A stretch of DNA of 64,000 bases from Pectobacterium versatile. Its GTDB lineage: Bacteria > Pseudomonadota > Gammaproteobacteria > Enterobacterales > Enterobacteriaceae. Under the pieces are notes generated by a model. That model saw only the letters and a list, made by a program, of their open reading frames with translations, did not search any database and was not told where the DNA came from. The DNA lies in NCBI RefSeq assembly GCF_020166435.1, contig NZ_JAINZP010000016.1, positions 1-64,000 of the forward strand, given 5' to 3'. The translations under genes were made by a program, and so were the position numbers. Each line of letters starts with the position of its first letter. Position 1 is the stretch's first letter. Positions 30,583 through 41,632 of this stretch are shown in pieces.

Positions 30583-30622
30583 AAACAAGAAAGGCGCTCA
30601 CTGAGCGCCTTTCTTGTTTTTA
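30583..30622 (+). terminator. Strong rho-independent terminator after fklB
   Basis: A 15-bp perfect stem AAACAAGAAAGGCGC with its complement, loop TCACTGA, then TTTTT. The A-rich left arm makes it usable for ytfE on the other strand as well. Confidence 0.9.
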
Positions 30623-30677
30623 CTGAATGGTTTTTACTTAATTGTTTTTAATTACTTTATTTTTTATTGAAACGACA

Positions 30678-31343
30678 TTACTCACCGCGCAGCGCGCGTG
30701 GGAACAGCAAATTGTTTTCCAGATGGATGTGTTCCATCAGATCGGTAATGAACTCGTTGATACCGGAGTACAGCGCACGCCAAGTGTTGCAGGCACCTTC
30801 CGGTGGTACGACACCGTTGGTCAGCTCTTTGACCACTTCCACATCACGCCCTGCGTCATCGTGCTCATGCTCCATCACGGAAATCGGTGCAGCAGCGTTC
30901 GCACCCATTCCCTGACTAATCATTGGGAAGAGGATGCGTTCTTCTTTCATCATATGCTGAGACAGCTCGTTATAGATGGCGGTCAGCTGGTTTGCGAGGC
31001 CGTGCGGGCAGTCGGCTTTATCGTGATGCACGCGCTCGACTTTTTCCGCCATCAAAATCAGCTCTGGCAGTTGTTCGCGGTGACGATCGTGAAAGCGAGG
31101 GATGATGTACGCGATAATGTCAGCCAGCGGCGCTTCACGCCAGTCCCGCACGTCAGAAGGCTGCGCGGCCAGTTTTTCTAGCTGTGCTTCCAGCTCGTCG
31201 ATATTGAGATCTTTTTTGCCAGCCGCGCGGCTGAGTGTTTGCTTTCCGCCGCAGCAGAAATCCAGATTGAGTTCACGAAAGAGTTTGGTCGCGCGCGGAA
31301 TAGCGATAGCCAACTCACCCAGGGATTGGTCGCGGTATGCCAT
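30678..31343 (-). CDS. ytfE: Iron-sulphur cluster repair protein YtfE (RIC, di-iron)
   Basis: Hemerythrin-like di-iron protein that restores Fe-S clusters damaged by nitric oxide or oxidants. The ScdA N-terminal segment (1-55) holds the C30-C31 pair in DFCCGG. The helical hemerythrin domain carries conserved His/Glu ligands in [32 protein letters not shown] and [11 protein letters not shown]. The ATG at 31343 is preferred over an upstream TTG because of the AGAGG ribosome site and the E. coli length (221 versus 220). An NsrR-type palindrome starts 30 nt upstream of the start codon, consistent with nitric-oxide induction by the nsrR product of this window. Confidence 0.96.
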   Translation of the reverse strand: MAYRDQSLGELAIAIPRATKLFRELNLDFCCGGKQTLSRAAGKKDLNIDELEAQLEKLAAQPSDVRDWREAPLADIIAYIIPRFHDRHREQLPELILMAEKVERVHHDKADCPHGLANQLTAIYNELSQHMMKEERILFPMISQGMGANAAAPISVMEHEHDDAGRDVEVVKELTNGVVPPEGACNTWRALYSGINEFITDLMEHIHLENNLLFPRALRGE

Positions 31344-31372
31344 GATGTTGCCTCTCAACGACTGCAGTTTGT

Positions 31373-31395
31373 AAATTGCATTTTAAATGCATCTT
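31373..31395. promoter_or_regulatory. NsrR operator upstream of ytfE
   Basis: An 11-1-11 inverted repeat: left arm AAATTGCATTT, spacer T, right arm AAATGCATCTT; the arms pair at 9 of 11 positions. It matches the enterobacterial NsrR consensus (AANATGCATTT-N-AAATGCATNTT) closely. Its position would cover the ytfE promoter. Confidence 0.85.
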
Positions 31396-31644
31396 TAAGC
31401 GTTGAATATACCGCTTACGAGGTAGGCGGTAAAAAGTATGCTGTTCTACTGCACGGTATTGCGGGTCTCAAGTGACTGCGTGATGGTGTGTGTAAGAGCG
31501 CGGGAGGCAATACCATCTCAAAATGAGTGAGAAGCGCGAGGCGGCGTTCACTTGCTCCAGCACCTGCGCGAGTGCGGCTGGTGAACATACCTGTTCTCAG
31601 AGTATCTCGTTTTCATTCGCCCCTAGCGCGGTAGGAAGCTGTGT

Positions 31645-32486
<842 letters not shown>

Positions 32487-32739
32487 TTAACTTTTAGGTA
32501 AATCTTTCTAATGTTTATTCCCTATTGATAATCTTTTTTTACGTTTTTTGTACCTTTATATGTTTTATTAATTAAAATTATTAATTAATCAATGGGTGCT
32601 GATGAACAACCTGTATGAGCGTCAGCGAAACGTTAAGAACGGTAAAATCAGGAAAATGCGCATTTATCTGATAGTGATGCAGAGGAATTCCCCGTATATC
32701 TCTGTCAGGCCGCAGTCGCGGTGAGCAAGGAGTTCCCCT

Positions 32740-33162
32740 ATGTTTAATCCACTCGTCATCAGTGCCCTGTTTGTGGGAATGTTTGCGGTTATGCCAGCAC
32801 CAGAGGCTAAAGGTGCCAGCATCGAGCTGATGCCTGGCGTCACGTTGAATATCGGCGAGCGTGACAGACGAGGTAATTACTGGGATGGCTATGACTGGCG
32901 CAGCGAGCGCTGGTGGCAGGAGCACCGGGGTTACCATCGTGGTGAACGTAATCGGCACGGCTACTATTGGGATGGCTGGCGCTGGCGCGATGCCCGTTGG
33001 TGGCATGGAAATCAGCGCGATAGACGTGATTATTACAACCGTCGTTTTGATCCGCCACGCTACGTTGACGAGCGTGGGCCGCGTCGCGGCGAGTGGGGCA
33101 GGCGCGGACACGATCGGGGAAATAGTTACTATCGCAATGGGCGAGGATCGTTTCGCGGCTAG
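32740..33162 (+). CDS. DUF2502 family secreted protein, Arg/Trp/Tyr-rich
   Basis: 140-residue predicted periplasmic protein. A signal peptide (about 1-26, cleavage after AKGA) is followed by the family start IELMPGVTLNIGERDRRGNYWDGYDWR, broken here as IELMPGVTLNIGERD then RGNYWDGYDWR. The rest is an unusually Arg-, Trp-, Tyr- and Gly-rich tail with repeated RGxYWDGxRWRD-type units. E. coli YpeC has the same domain; function is unknown. AAGGAG ribosome site upstream. The long antisense open frame across it is a composition effect. Confidence 0.82.
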   Translation: MFNPLVISALFVGMFAVMPAPEAKGASIELMPGVTLNIGERDRRGNYWDGYDWRSERWWQEHRGYHRGERNRHGYYWDGWRWRDARWWHGNQRDRRDYYNRRFDPPRYVDERGPRRGEWGRRGHDRGNSYYRNGRGSFRG

Positions 33163-33165
33163 CCG

Positions 33166-33197
33166 TTCAGGCTCCTGCCGAAGCAGGAGCCTGTGAA
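33166..33197. terminator. Bidirectional terminator between the DUF2502 gene and cpdB
   Basis: An 11-bp perfect stem CAGGCTCCTGC with its complement, loop CGAA. Read on the minus strand the loop is TTCG closed by C-G, a very stable cap. It serves both convergent genes. Confidence 0.75.
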
Positions 33198-33215
33198 TGA
33201 CATCGCTGTCAGTCT

Positions 33216-35168
33216 TTATTTAGCGTGTTGCAGGTCAAGGCGATAAACCGCAAAACCCGTTTCATCATTGCCGACTGACGTCATCGGGTACTGCGCTTTC
33301 TCTTTGATAAACGCCGTAGCTTTCTCAGACGGTGAGGTCTCAAAACGGATATCCAGCGGCGTATCGCTGACGATAGGGGTCAGACGCCAGTTGTTATCTG
33401 CCTGCGGCTTCACTTCTCCCGATTTTTGCGTTTCCGCGCTGATGTAGGCCGCCAGAACGGAGCGGTTTTCATCCGGTGACGCGAAGGCCACATACTTCTC
33501 ACCCGTACCGGCAAATTTCTCGCCGTAGGCGCGATAGTTATTGGTGGCGATCAGGAAAGTCGCTTTGGGATCGATCGGTTTGCCGTTAAACGTCAGCCCT
33601 TTGATACGGTGTGATTTATCGTTGATTAACGCACATTCGCTGTCGTAGCGGGCAGGCTGCGTCACATCAATCTGATAATTAACACCATCGATCACGTCGA
33701 AGTTATACGTGCGGAAGCCGTCCCAGTTGAGCAGGGATTGCGGCTCACGCTTGCTTGTATCGATTTGTTTGAACTGACCCGCAGAGCACTCCAGCCACTC
33801 CTGCACCTGCTGCCCGTTGACTTTCACTACCACCAGCGTATTCGGGTAGAGATACAGATCGGCAGCGTTACGGAAGGTGAGCTGGCCTTTTTCTACTTCG
33901 ACATAGCTGGCCGGATCGTTTTTACGGCCACCAGCTTTAAACGGTGCGGCGGCGGAGAGCACCGGAATATCGGCCAGATCGGGATCGCCCTGAATAAAAT
34001 GCTCTACATAAGCGCGCTGAGCATTGTTGACGATCTGCACGGTCGGATCGTCCTGAATCAGCGACAGGTAGCTATACATGTTGTCTGCGGATTTGCCGAT
34101 CGGTTTGCTGACAAACTCGCGCGTATTCTGGTGAGCATCGGACAGTACTTTCACCAGCTTGTCGTCTTCCGCCGCCAGTGATTTCTTCTGCGCTTTGTCA
34201 TAGATCGGTCTGGCTTCCGCTTTCGCCTGTTCCACTTTCCATGTGCCGCTGTCGTTATTCAGCGTGAAATCGACGACGCCGAGGTGGTCACCCCATTGCC
34301 CCGGCATTACCGCAGGCACGCCGTTGAGCGTTCCCTGTTTGATGTCGGCGCCCTTGATGTTCGCAAAGTCATTGCTGGGGAAAACCGCATGAGCATGACC
34401 GAACATGATCGCGTCAACGCCAGGGATTTGGCTGAGGTAGTAAACGGAGTTTTCCGCCATCGCTTTGTACGGCTCGGCAGAAAGACCGGAGTGAGGGATC
34501 ACAATCACCAGATCGGCACCTTGCTTGCGCATTTCCGGTACCCACTTTTTCGCGCTGGCGGTGATGTCTTCTACGGTGACTTTTCCAGTCAGATTAGCTT
34601 TATCCCATACCATGACCTGCGGCGGGACGAAGCCAATATAGCCGATACGCAGGGTATGCTGTTTGCCGTCGCGGTCGGTGACCGACTTGTTTTCAATGTG
34701 GTAAGGCGTAAACAGCGGTTTACCCGTTTTCGCATCCAGCACGTTGGCGTTCACATAAGGGAATTTCGCGCCGGACAGCGCCTTGTGCAGATAGTCCAGG
34801 CCATAGTTGAATTCGTGGTTACCGATATTGCCGACGGAATAATCCAGCGTGTTCATCGCCTGATAAACCGGATGTACATCGCCTGCCTTCAGCCCCTTCG
34901 CCGCCATGTAATCCCCTAACGGGCTGCCTTGGATCAAATCGCCGTTATCCACCAGCACGCTGTTGGTGGCTTGTTCGCGTGCGGCGTGAATCAGGCTGGC
35001 GGTACGCACCAGACCAAATTTATCTGTTGGCGTATCCTTGTAATAGTCGAAGTCCATCATATTGCTGTGCAGATCGGTGGTTTCCAATACCCGTAGATCA
35101 ACAGTAGCGGCATGAACGGTCGTGGCGACCAGCGTAGCAAGCAGGCTGAGTGCCAGTGAATGCTTCAT
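33216..35168 (-). CDS. cpdB: 2',3'-cyclic-nucleotide 2'-phosphodiesterase/3'-nucleotidase CpdB
   Basis: Periplasmic bifunctional enzyme that hydrolyses 2',3'-cyclic nucleotides and then 3'-nucleotides, allowing use of external nucleotides. The signal peptide ends ATTVHA (about 1-20). The metallophosphatase domain (about 24-260) has the metal-binding motifs [39 protein letters not shown] and FGHAH. The C-terminal 5'-nucleotidase domain (about 370-600) contains DLYLYPNTL and ATNNYRAYG. The 650 residues are the E. coli length. It is divergent from cysQ, as in E. coli, with 213 bp between. Confidence 0.96.
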   Translation of the reverse strand: MKHSLALSLLATLVATTVHAATVDLRVLETTDLHSNMMDFDYYKDTPTDKFGLVRTASLIHAAREQATNSVLVDNGDLIQGSPLGDYMAAKGLKAGDVHPVYQAMNTLDYSVGNIGNHEFNYGLDYLHKALSGAKFPYVNANVLDAKTGKPLFTPYHIENKSVTDRDGKQHTLRIGYIGFVPPQVMVWDKANLTGKVTVEDITASAKKWVPEMRKQGADLVIVIPHSGLSAEPYKAMAENSVYYLSQIPGVDAIMFGHAHAVFPSNDFANIKGADIKQGTLNGVPAVMPGQWGDHLGVVDFTLNNDSGTWKVEQAKAEARPIYDKAQKKSLAAEDDKLVKVLSDAHQNTREFVSKPIGKSADNMYSYLSLIQDDPTVQIVNNAQRAYVEHFIQGDPDLADIPVLSAAAPFKAGGRKNDPASYVEVEKGQLTFRNAADLYLYPNTLVVVKVNGQQVQEWLECSAGQFKQIDTSKREPQSLLNWDGFRTYNFDVIDGVNYQIDVTQPARYDSECALINDKSHRIKGLTFNGKPIDPKATFLIATNNYRAYGEKFAGTGEKYVAFASPDENRSVLAAYISAETQKSGEVKPQADNNWRLTPIVSDTPLDIRFETSPSEKATAFIKEKAQYPMTSVGNDETGFAVYRLDLQHAK

Positions 35169-35381
35169 TGCGTAACTCCTTGTGAGGTAATTGTCGACGC
35201 GTGAGGCGATCGGGGGTGTTTTTCATATCATGATGAAGTTAAAGTGATTATCGTCTCTAAATGCTGAGGATGACATCAATAATGGCAATAATCGTAGATT
35301 GCTTCACAGATGTATAATGAATGACAGAGATGAAGTCTGCGTTACGCTATCGTCGCGTAACCGATAACGACGAGGTAGATC

Positions 35382-36122
35382 ATGCTAGAACCTATTTGCC
35401 AACTGGCCCGTGATGCCGGTGCTGCCATTATGCAGGTTTATGACGGGCAGCATCCCGTAGATGTCGCGCACAAGAAAGATGATTCGCCAGTAACCGCCGC
35501 CGATCTTGCGGCGCATCGGGTCATTAAGGATGGCCTGGCTGTCGCGTATCCTGACATTCCTTTGCTGTCAGAAGAAGATCCGCCTGAATGGGAAATCCGC
35601 CGGCACTGGCAGCGCTATTGGCTGGTCGATCCGCTGGATGGCACCAAAGAGTTCCTCAGCCGCAATGGCGAGTTTACGGTGAATATTGCGCTGATCGAGA
35701 ACGGTCAGGCCGTACTCGGCGTGGTTTACGTGCCAGTTACGGGTGTGATGTACTCCGCGGCGGAAGGTAAAGCCTGGAAAGAAGAGAACGGCCAGCGTCG
35801 ACAAATTACAGTGAAACAGGCTCGACCTCCTCTGGTAGTGGTTAGCCGCTCTCATGCCGATCGCGAATTAAAGGACTATCTCAATCAACTGGGTGAACAC
35901 CAGACGGTGGCGGTTGGGTCATCGCTAAAATTTTGTCTGGTGGCGGAAGGCGAAGCGCAGCTTTACCCACGTTTTGGGCCGACGAACATTTGGGATACGG
36001 CGGCGGGCCATGCGGTGGCGGTAGCGGCCGGGGCGCAGATTCACGATTGGCAGGGGCAGACTCTGTCTTACACGCCGCGTGAATCTTTCCTCAATCCCGG
36101 TTTTCGCGTCTCCCTGTTTTAA
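35382..36122 (+). CDS. cysQ: 3'(2'),5'-bisphosphate nucleotidase CysQ
   Basis: Mg2+-dependent, lithium-sensitive phosphatase of the inositol monophosphatase superfamily that removes PAP (3'-phosphoadenosine 5'-phosphate) formed during sulphate assimilation. 246 residues with the metal motifs [27 protein letters not shown] and [14 protein letters not shown]. The start ATG is behind ACGAGGTAG. Gene order cpdB-cysQ-ytfJ is conserved with E. coli. Confidence 0.96.
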   Translation: MLEPICQLARDAGAAIMQVYDGQHPVDVAHKKDDSPVTAADLAAHRVIKDGLAVAYPDIPLLSEEDPPEWEIRRHWQRYWLVDPLDGTKEFLSRNGEFTVNIALIENGQAVLGVVYVPVTGVMYSAAEGKAWKEENGQRRQITVKQARPPLVVVSRSHADRELKDYLNQLGEHQTVAVGSSLKFCLVAEGEAQLYPRFGPTNIWDTAAGHAVAVAAGAQIHDWQGQTLSYTPRESFLNPGFRVSLF

Positions 36123-36133
36123 CTGCTTTAGCG

Positions 36134-36703
36134 CTATTTCTCTTCCAGTAACTGGCGCAGCAGGGACATCACCTGCTGCACTTCCTGTCCGCTCAACGCG
36201 CCATCCTTCACGAAACGGACTCTCCCCTGTTTATCCAGCACCGCGATAGCCGAGCTATTTTGCTGTAGCTGCCAGGTTTTCCGCACGTTGCCATTGCTAT
36301 CGACAATAAACTGCGACCACGGAAAGGCTTTCTTGTTGTCTTCAAGGCTACTGCGGACAAACATGCTGGTGCCGATGATGGCATCGTCGGTATTCACGAT
36401 TGTCGTCGTTTGGTAATAATCATGCGGTAGGTTAGCGGCCTTCAGTGCGGAGATGAGCGGATCGTTCATCTCTTTGGCTGAGGTGCGGCCAGCGATATGT
36501 TGTATCACCCGCACTTTTCCGGGCAGTTGCGCACTGTTCCAGTTTTTATAACTAAACTGATTATTAAGGTACTGAAGTTCTCCCTTGTCTGCGACGCCGA
36601 CGGGAGGAACCAATTGGTTGAGTACCAGCGTATGGGCTAAGGTTGGGAGCCCCAGCAGAGGCGTGATAGAGAGCGCGAGGAGCAGGTGGCGTATTTTTAT
36701 CAT
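36134..36703 (-). CDS. ytfJ: YtfJ family periplasmic protein
   Basis: 189-residue exported protein: signal peptide about 1-23 (ALSITPLLGLPTLAH), then a thioredoxin-like YtfJ domain (about 35-185) with GKVRVIQHIAGRTSAKEMN and SAIAVLDKQGRVRFVKDGALS. The redox CXXC is absent, so it is not a normal thiol oxidoreductase. Function is unknown. It ends 11 bp from the convergent cysQ stop and is divergent from ytfK. Confidence 0.92.
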   Translation of the reverse strand: MIKIRHLLLALSITPLLGLPTLAHTLVLNQLVPPVGVADKGELQYLNNQFSYKNWNSAQLPGKVRVIQHIAGRTSAKEMNDPLISALKAANLPHDYYQTTTIVNTDDAIIGTSMFVRSSLEDNKKAFPWSQFIVDSNGNVRKTWQLQQNSSAIAVLDKQGRVRFVKDGALSGQEVQQVMSLLRQLLEEK

Positions 36704-36889
36704 GGTATGTCCTTCAATGTGGGTGGCCCGATGCGATGTCAGAGATGGAAAATATCAGGCTATGGAATAAGCGTAGATTCAGGAAACGGGTCTGTCCTGC
36801 TCCGCGATAAAACGCTTTGTGCCCGAGTGCACAAAACCCTTATTTTTGAAGGTTTATACTGATGGCTAGGGGTTTCCTTAAACACTACT

Positions 36890-36908
36890 CTGTAAAAATC
36901 TGTAAAAG
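36890..36908 (+). promoter_or_regulatory. Pho-box-like tandem repeat upstream of ytfK
   Basis: CTGTAAAAAT followed directly by CTGTAAAAG: two CTGT half-sites 10 bp apart, where a good PhoB box has 11 bp and CTGTCAT. E. coli ytfK is a reported PhoB target, which makes the location suggestive. The match itself is weak. The rest of the 348-bp ytfJ-ytfK gap shows nothing else. Confidence 0.3.
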
Positions 36909-37051
36909 CAGTTAAGAATACTGAATAGTGGGGAACTAAATGCCGTTTTACGGTACTAATTAGCAGTATCCGTTATCTCATTAGCGCTCCAGAACCTCAG
37001 CCATGTTGGCGAAAGGGAGAGCGTAGAAAAATAAAACGGGAGAGTAAAACG

Positions 37052-37258
37052 ATGAGGATCTTCGAACGTTACAATCCTTTGAAAGTCGCCAAGTATGTGA
37101 AAACCCTGTTTCGTGGGCGGCTGTACATAAAAGGGGTTGGTGCTTTTGAGTTCGACTACGGCAAAATTCTATTGCCAAAGAAACAGGATAAGCAGCATCT
37201 TCTGGTGATGTCCGAAGTCAATCGCCAGGTCATCCGGCTTCAGGCCGAGATGGGATGA
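37052..37258 (+). CDS. ytfK: YtfK, stringent-response modulator
   Basis: 68-residue cytosolic protein nearly identical in layout to E. coli YtfK (DUF1107): [20 protein letters not shown], then [21 protein letters not shown]. coli YtfK binds SpoT and tips it towards (p)ppGpp synthesis under phosphate or fatty-acid starvation. An ACGGGAGAG purine-rich site precedes the ATG. It is monocistronic, closed by a strong hairpin. Confidence 0.93.
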   Translation: MRIFERYNPLKVAKYVKTLFRGRLYIKGVGAFEFDYGKILLPKKQDKQHLLVMSEVNRQVIRLQAEMG

Positions 37259-37268
37259 GTGATAAAGA

Positions 37269-37296
37269 AACGGCCCGTAGCGGGCCGTTCTGGTTT
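37269..37296 (+). terminator. Rho-independent terminator after ytfK
   Basis: Stem AACGGCCCG/CGGGCCGTT (9 bp), loop TAG, then CTGGTTTTC. It is placed 10 nt after the stop, between convergent ytfK and ytfL. Confidence 0.85.
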
Positions 37297-37322
37297 TCTA
37301 TGATATGCATGCCTTTTAGCGG

Positions 37323-38648
37323 TTAATCGTCGCTATCAATCTTCGCGCTTGATGAGACAATCGGGCGGTCTTCCAGACGCGTCACCAACAGCTGATCGAT
37401 CTTGTAGCTGTCGATATCCACCACTTCAAACTTATAGCCTGAGAAGCGCACCGCATCGGTACGTTTCGGGATTTTCCGCAGCGTATACATCATGAAGCCG
37501 CCGATGGTTTCGTAGTTGCCCGAGTGCGGGAAGTCATCAATATTCAGCGCCCGCATCACGTCCTCTATTGGCGTACCGCCTTCAACCAGCCAGGAATTCT
37601 CGTCGCGCGCGACAATCTGCTCTTCCATTCCCTGACCGACGAGATCGCCCATCAGTGTTGTCATCACGTCGTTAAGGGTGATGATGCCGACGATCAGGGC
37701 ATATTCATTCAGAATGACAGCGAAATCTTCGCCTGCCGTTTTGAAACTTTCCAATGCTTCGGACAATGTCAGTGTATCTGGCACGATCAGCGCCGGACGA
37801 ATCTGCACGCCGCTACTCAGCGTCAGGCTCTGGTTTCCCAGCACCCGAATCAGCAGGTCTTTGGAATCCACGTAGCCGACGATCTGATCAATCGTGCCAT
37901 CGCAAACCAAAAACTTGGAATGTGGCTGCTGGGCGATCTTTTCCTTAATACTGTCTTCCTGCTCGTGCAGATCGAAGTAGACCACGCTTTCACGTGAGGT
38001 CATCGAAGACGGTACGGTACGGGATTCCAGCTCAAACACGTTCTCGATCAGTTCGTGCTCTTGCTTACGCAGTACGCCAGCCAGTGCACCGGCTTCTACC
38101 ACGGCGTAAATATCATCGGACGTGATGTCATCTTTACGCACCATCGGCAGCTTGAGCATACGAAAAATGACGTTAGCCAGCCCGTTAAATACCCAGACCA
38201 GCGGGCGGAAGAGGAGCAGGCAGAAGCGCATGGGGTTGATTATGCGGACTGCTACAGCTTCCGGCGCAATCATACCAATGCGTTTCGGGGTGAGATCGGC
38301 AAACAGAATAAACAGGCTGGTGACCAGTACGAATGAGCAGATGAAGCTGATTTGATCCGCAGATTCGGGGGACATGAAGCGTTCAAACAGCATAGCGAAG
38401 GTAGGAGAAAATGCCGCATCGCCGATGATACCAGCCAGAATTGCGACAGCGTTGACGCCAATTTGAATTACGGTAAAAAAGATACCTGGTGTTTCTTGAA
38501 ATTTGAGCACCAGATCGGCGTTGAGGTTCCCCTCATCGGCCATTAGTTTGAGTTTAATTTTACGCGATGCCGCCAGTGAGATCTCAGAAAGTGAGAAAAA
38601 CGCACTGATGGCAATGAGCAAAAGAATCAGTAATAGACTGTTTAACAT
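37323..38648 (-). CDS. paeA: YtfL/PaeA, CNNM-CBS-CorC membrane protein (polyamine export in relatives)
   Basis: 441-residue inner-membrane protein of the HCC/CNNM family. The N-terminal DUF21 membrane domain (about 1-190, at least three hydrophobic segments, beginning MLNSLLLILLLIAISAFFSL) is followed by a tandem CBS pair (about 205-330) and a C-terminal CorC_HlyC domain (about 345-430). In Salmonella and E. coli the homologue is required for export of cadaverine and putrescine in stationary phase. The start at 38648 is chosen from family length; the open frame extends 31 codons further upstream without similarity. Confidence 0.9.
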   Translation of the reverse strand: MLNSLLLILLLIAISAFFSLSEISLAASRKIKLKLMADEGNLNADLVLKFQETPGIFFTVIQIGVNAVAILAGIIGDAAFSPTFAMLFERFMSPESADQISFICSFVLVTSLFILFADLTPKRIGMIAPEAVAVRIINPMRFCLLLFRPLVWVFNGLANVIFRMLKLPMVRKDDITSDDIYAVVEAGALAGVLRKQEHELIENVFELESRTVPSSMTSRESVVYFDLHEQEDSIKEKIAQQPHSKFLVCDGTIDQIVGYVDSKDLLIRVLGNQSLTLSSGVQIRPALIVPDTLTLSEALESFKTAGEDFAVILNEYALIVGIITLNDVMTTLMGDLVGQGMEEQIVARDENSWLVEGGTPIEDVMRALNIDDFPHSGNYETIGGFMMYTLRKIPKRTDAVRFSGYKFEVVDIDSYKIDQLLVTRLEDRPIVSSSAKIDSDD

Positions 38649-38819
38649 AGTTTTTACTTTAGGTAAGTTTTCGCATGCGCCGAGATTGACGCAGCGATCC
38701 TCAGAAAGGTGAACACATAAAAGTGAACACATTATGATCATTATTGAAGGTCATAACCGGGCGAGGATTAGCTCGGTTCGGGGGCATTATAGCAGGAGTG
38801 GTGAAATTACCGCCAGCGG

Positions 38820-39458
38820 TCAACGCGGAGGTAGCAGACAGACGCCTATACCTCCTAATCCACAGTAGCCGTTTGGGTTCTTGTGCAGGTATTGCTGGTG
38901 ATCGTCTTCCGCATAATAGAACGGGCCAGCAGGCTCGATTTCTGTGCTGATGGCGCGGCTGTCACCGTTCTCTCTCATTGCTTGCTGAAAGCGCTGAAGG
39001 CTTTCCTGTGCCGCCTTTTCCTGTTCAGGCGTGAGCGTATAGATAGCAGAGCGGTATTGGCTGCCGATATCACCACCTTGACGCATACCCTGCGCGGGGT
39101 CGTGATTTTCCCAGAACAGTCGCAGCAATTGCTCATAGCTGATAACCGCAGGATCGAAAACGACACGCACCGCTTCGGCGTGGTCGGTTTGCCCGCTGCA
39201 TACTTCACGGTAGGTTGGGTTAGGTGTGTAACCACCGATATAACCTGCGGCGGTGCTGTAGACGCCCGGCTGTTGCCAGAACAAACGCTCAGCGCCCCAG
39301 AAACAGCCCATCGCGAAAATAGCGACAGACATCGGTTCCGGCACATGCGTCATGGAATGTTCATGAACGACATGCAGCCTGGCGACTGGCATGGGGGTGG
39401 AACGCCCCAGTAAAGCAGCGGATTGTGTAATCCGCTGCATCTTATCAATAGAATTCAT
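38820..39458 (-). CDS. msrA: Peptide methionine sulfoxide reductase MsrA
   Basis: Reduces S-methionine sulfoxide in free or protein form. The catalytic motif [11 protein letters not shown] (about 51-61) follows an MsrA-specific N-terminal extension. [17 protein letters not shown] and YRSAIY are conserved, and the C-terminal resolving cysteines lie in [12 protein letters not shown]. The ATG at 39458 gives 212 residues as in E. coli; the frame continues 20 codons upstream. Divergent from tamA, with 332 bp between, as in E. coli. Confidence 0.95.
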   Translation of the reverse strand: MNSIDKMQRITQSAALLGRSTPMPVARLHVVHEHSMTHVPEPMSVAIFAMGCFWGAERLFWQQPGVYSTAAGYIGGYTPNPTYREVCSGQTDHAEAVRVVFDPAVISYEQLLRLFWENHDPAQGMRQGGDIGSQYRSAIYTLTPEQEKAAQESLQRFQQAMRENGDSRAISTEIEPAGPFYYAEDDHQQYLHKNPNGYCGLGGIGVCLLPPR

Positions 39459-39790
39459 CACGTTATTGACTCCAACAAGACTGGGTGAATGACCTTCTTT
39501 CGCTGAAAGCATAACCAAGAAGCATTGACCTGTCTTTATATCTTACCGGTGTTTACTGTTAAGATAATGTTTATCTATGACACAGCAATGTGATAATTGC
39601 AGGCTAATATCTATTTCTAAGGGTAAAAATTAGTATTTATCACTAATATCATGCAAAGTTGGTAGGAGATTTCGGCGCTGCGTGGCGGATTGTCAGGTAA
39701 GCGTACAACGACGGCCGTCAATGCGGTGGGCGAAGTGATAAAAGCCATGCTATAGGTTTTAGGCGACAGACAGATTTATCAGGGAGCTCA

Positions 39791-41632
39791 GTGACTATTT
39801 TCATCTCAACGAAAAGTTTCATTGGAAAAAAAAGCGTTACCGGGCAAAAAGGCATCGCAGGACAAAAAAATAGCTTTGCTGGCTGCGGTGCGCCACGATA
39901 CTGGGTTCTTGGCCTGATGTGCGCGCTGCTGATGCTGGCCCCAGAGAGCCAAGCGGCGAATGTGCGTCTGCAAGTCATGGGGCTGGAAGGGCAGTTACAA
40001 AAAAATGTACGGGCACGCTTATCTACCATTTCGGTCGATGAGATTAATGCCGACGGGCGTTTCCGCTCACGCGTCGATGACGCGATCCGTCAGGGATTGC
40101 GCGCGCTCGGCTACTACGATCCACAGATTGGTTTCGAATTCCGGCCTGCCGTTAATGGCGGACGACCCGTATTGATTGCCACCGTCACTCCCGGTGAACC
40201 GGTAAAAATTGCTGGGGTGAACATCACTCTGCGCGGCGGTGCGCATGACGATAAAGACTATCAACAGCTGGTTAAAGACGATCGCCCCGAAATCGGTTCG
40301 GTGTTGAACCACGGTGATTTCGATCGCTTTAAAAACGGGCTGAACGGTTTGTCATTACGCAAAGGCTATTTCGATGCACGCTTCCAGCAAAGCCAGCTCG
40401 GCGTGATGCGGGAAGAGAGAGAAGCGTTTTGGGATATCGACTTTGATAGCGGTGAGCGCTATCGCTTTGGCACTGTACACTTTCAGGGCGCACAAATTCG
40501 CGATGATTATCTGCAAAATCTGGTGCCGTTTCACGAAGGCGATGCTTACACCAGTGAAGATCTCGGTGAGTTAAACCGCCGTCTTTCTGCGACGGGATGG
40601 TTTAACTCTGTGGTGGTGTCGCCAGATTTCGAACGGTCGAAAAGCTCCAAGGTGCTGCCTTTGGAAGCGGTGGTGACGCCGCGAACCCGTAACCGGATTG
40701 AAACCGGGGTCGGCTATGCCACGGATGTTGGCCCTCGCTTTAAAACGACCTGGAATAAGCCTTGGGTAAACTCTCGGGGACACAGTCTGGAAAGTAGCCT
40801 GAGCGTGTCTGCGCCGGAGCAATCGCTCGATTTTAGCTACAAAATTCCCTTGTTGAAGAACCCGCTTGAGCAGTACTACCTGCTACAAGGCGGCTTCAAG
40901 CGCGAAGATCTCAACGATACCAAATCCGATGGCACCACGCTGAACGTGGCGCGCTACTGGGATCTCTCCAGCGGCTGGCAACGCGCGATTAACCTGCGCT
41001 GGAGCCTCGACCACTTTACGCAGGCAAGCGTGACGGATACCACGATGCTGATCTATCCAGGCGTTAGCATTAACCGAACCCGCCAACGCGGCGGGCTGAT
41101 GCCAGTGTGGGGCGATACGCAACGTTATTCTATCGATATTTCCGACACCACCTGGGGATCGGATATCGACTTTGCCGTGGTTCAGGCACAAAACGTCTGG
41201 ATTCGTACGCTGGCGGATAAACACCGCTTTGTGGCACGTGGCAATCTGGGCTGGATTGAGACTAATAATTTCTCCCGCGTTCCACCCTCACTGCGTTTCT
41301 TTGCCGGTGGCGATCGCAGCATTCGTGGGTATAAGTACAAATCTATTTCGCCGCGCGACAGCGACGGCAAACTGACTGGGGCGTCCAAGCTGGCGACTGG
41401 CTCGCTCGAATACCAATACAACGTGACGGGAAAATGGTGGGGCGCGGTTTTTGTTGATTCAGGTGAAGCAGTGAATGACATCAAACGGAGTAACTTCAAG
41501 ACCGGTACGGGCGTTGGCGTACGCTGGGCCTCGCCGATTGGCCCGGTGAAGCTCGATGTTGCTATGCCGATCGGCGATGCAGAGAAGAAGAACGATGTTC
41601 AGTTCTATATCGCACTGGGGCCTGAATTATGA
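39791..41632 (+). CDS. tamA: Translocation and assembly module subunit TamA
   Basis: Outer-membrane Omp85-family protein that, with TamB, helps assemble autotransporters and other envelope components and is linked to phospholipid transport. It has an export signal (hydrophobic core about 38-52, cleavage after SQAA), three POTRA domains (about 53-290) and a 16-strand barrel (about 295-613) with the RGYKYKSI and [13 protein letters not shown] motifs. The GTG at 39791 (GGGAG, 4 nt away) leaves a 37-residue Lys/Gly-rich stretch before the signal core, longer than in E. coli, so the real start may be internal. tamB begins in its stop codon. Confidence 0.93.
   Translation: MTIFISTKSFIGKKSVTGQKGIAGQKNSFAGCGAPRYWVLGLMCALLMLAPESQAANVRLQVMGLEGQLQKNVRARLSTISVDEINADGRFRSRVDDAIRQGLRALGYYDPQIGFEFRPAVNGGRPVLIATVTPGEPVKIAGVNITLRGGAHDDKDYQQLVKDDRPEIGSVLNHGDFDRFKNGLNGLSLRKGYFDARFQQSQLGVMREEREAFWDIDFDSGERYRFGTVHFQGAQIRDDYLQNLVPFHEGDAYTSEDLGELNRRLSATGWFNSVVVSPDFERSKSSKVLPLEAVVTPRTRNRIETGVGYATDVGPRFKTTWNKPWVNSRGHSLESSLSVSAPEQSLDFSYKIPLLKNPLEQYYLLQGGFKREDLNDTKSDGTTLNVARYWDLSSGWQRAINLRWSLDHFTQASVTDTTMLIYPGVSINRTRQRGGLMPVWGDTQRYSIDISDTTWGSDIDFAVVQAQNVWIRTLADKHRFVARGNLGWIETNNFSRVPPSLRFFAGGDRSIRGYKYKSISPRDSDGKLTGASKLATGSLEYQYNVTGKWWGAVFVDSGEAVNDIKRSNFKTGTGVGVRWASPIGPVKLDVAMPIGDAEKKNDVQFYIALGPEL

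Noticed and set aside
30642-31181. 179-codon plus-strand frame opposite ytfE
   Set aside because: Shadow of ytfE, whose identity is certain.
32581-33111. 176-codon minus-strand frame rich in Ala, Pro and Thr
   Set aside because: It is the antisense of the Arg/Trp/Tyr-rich DUF2502 gene, whose composition keeps the opposite frame open.
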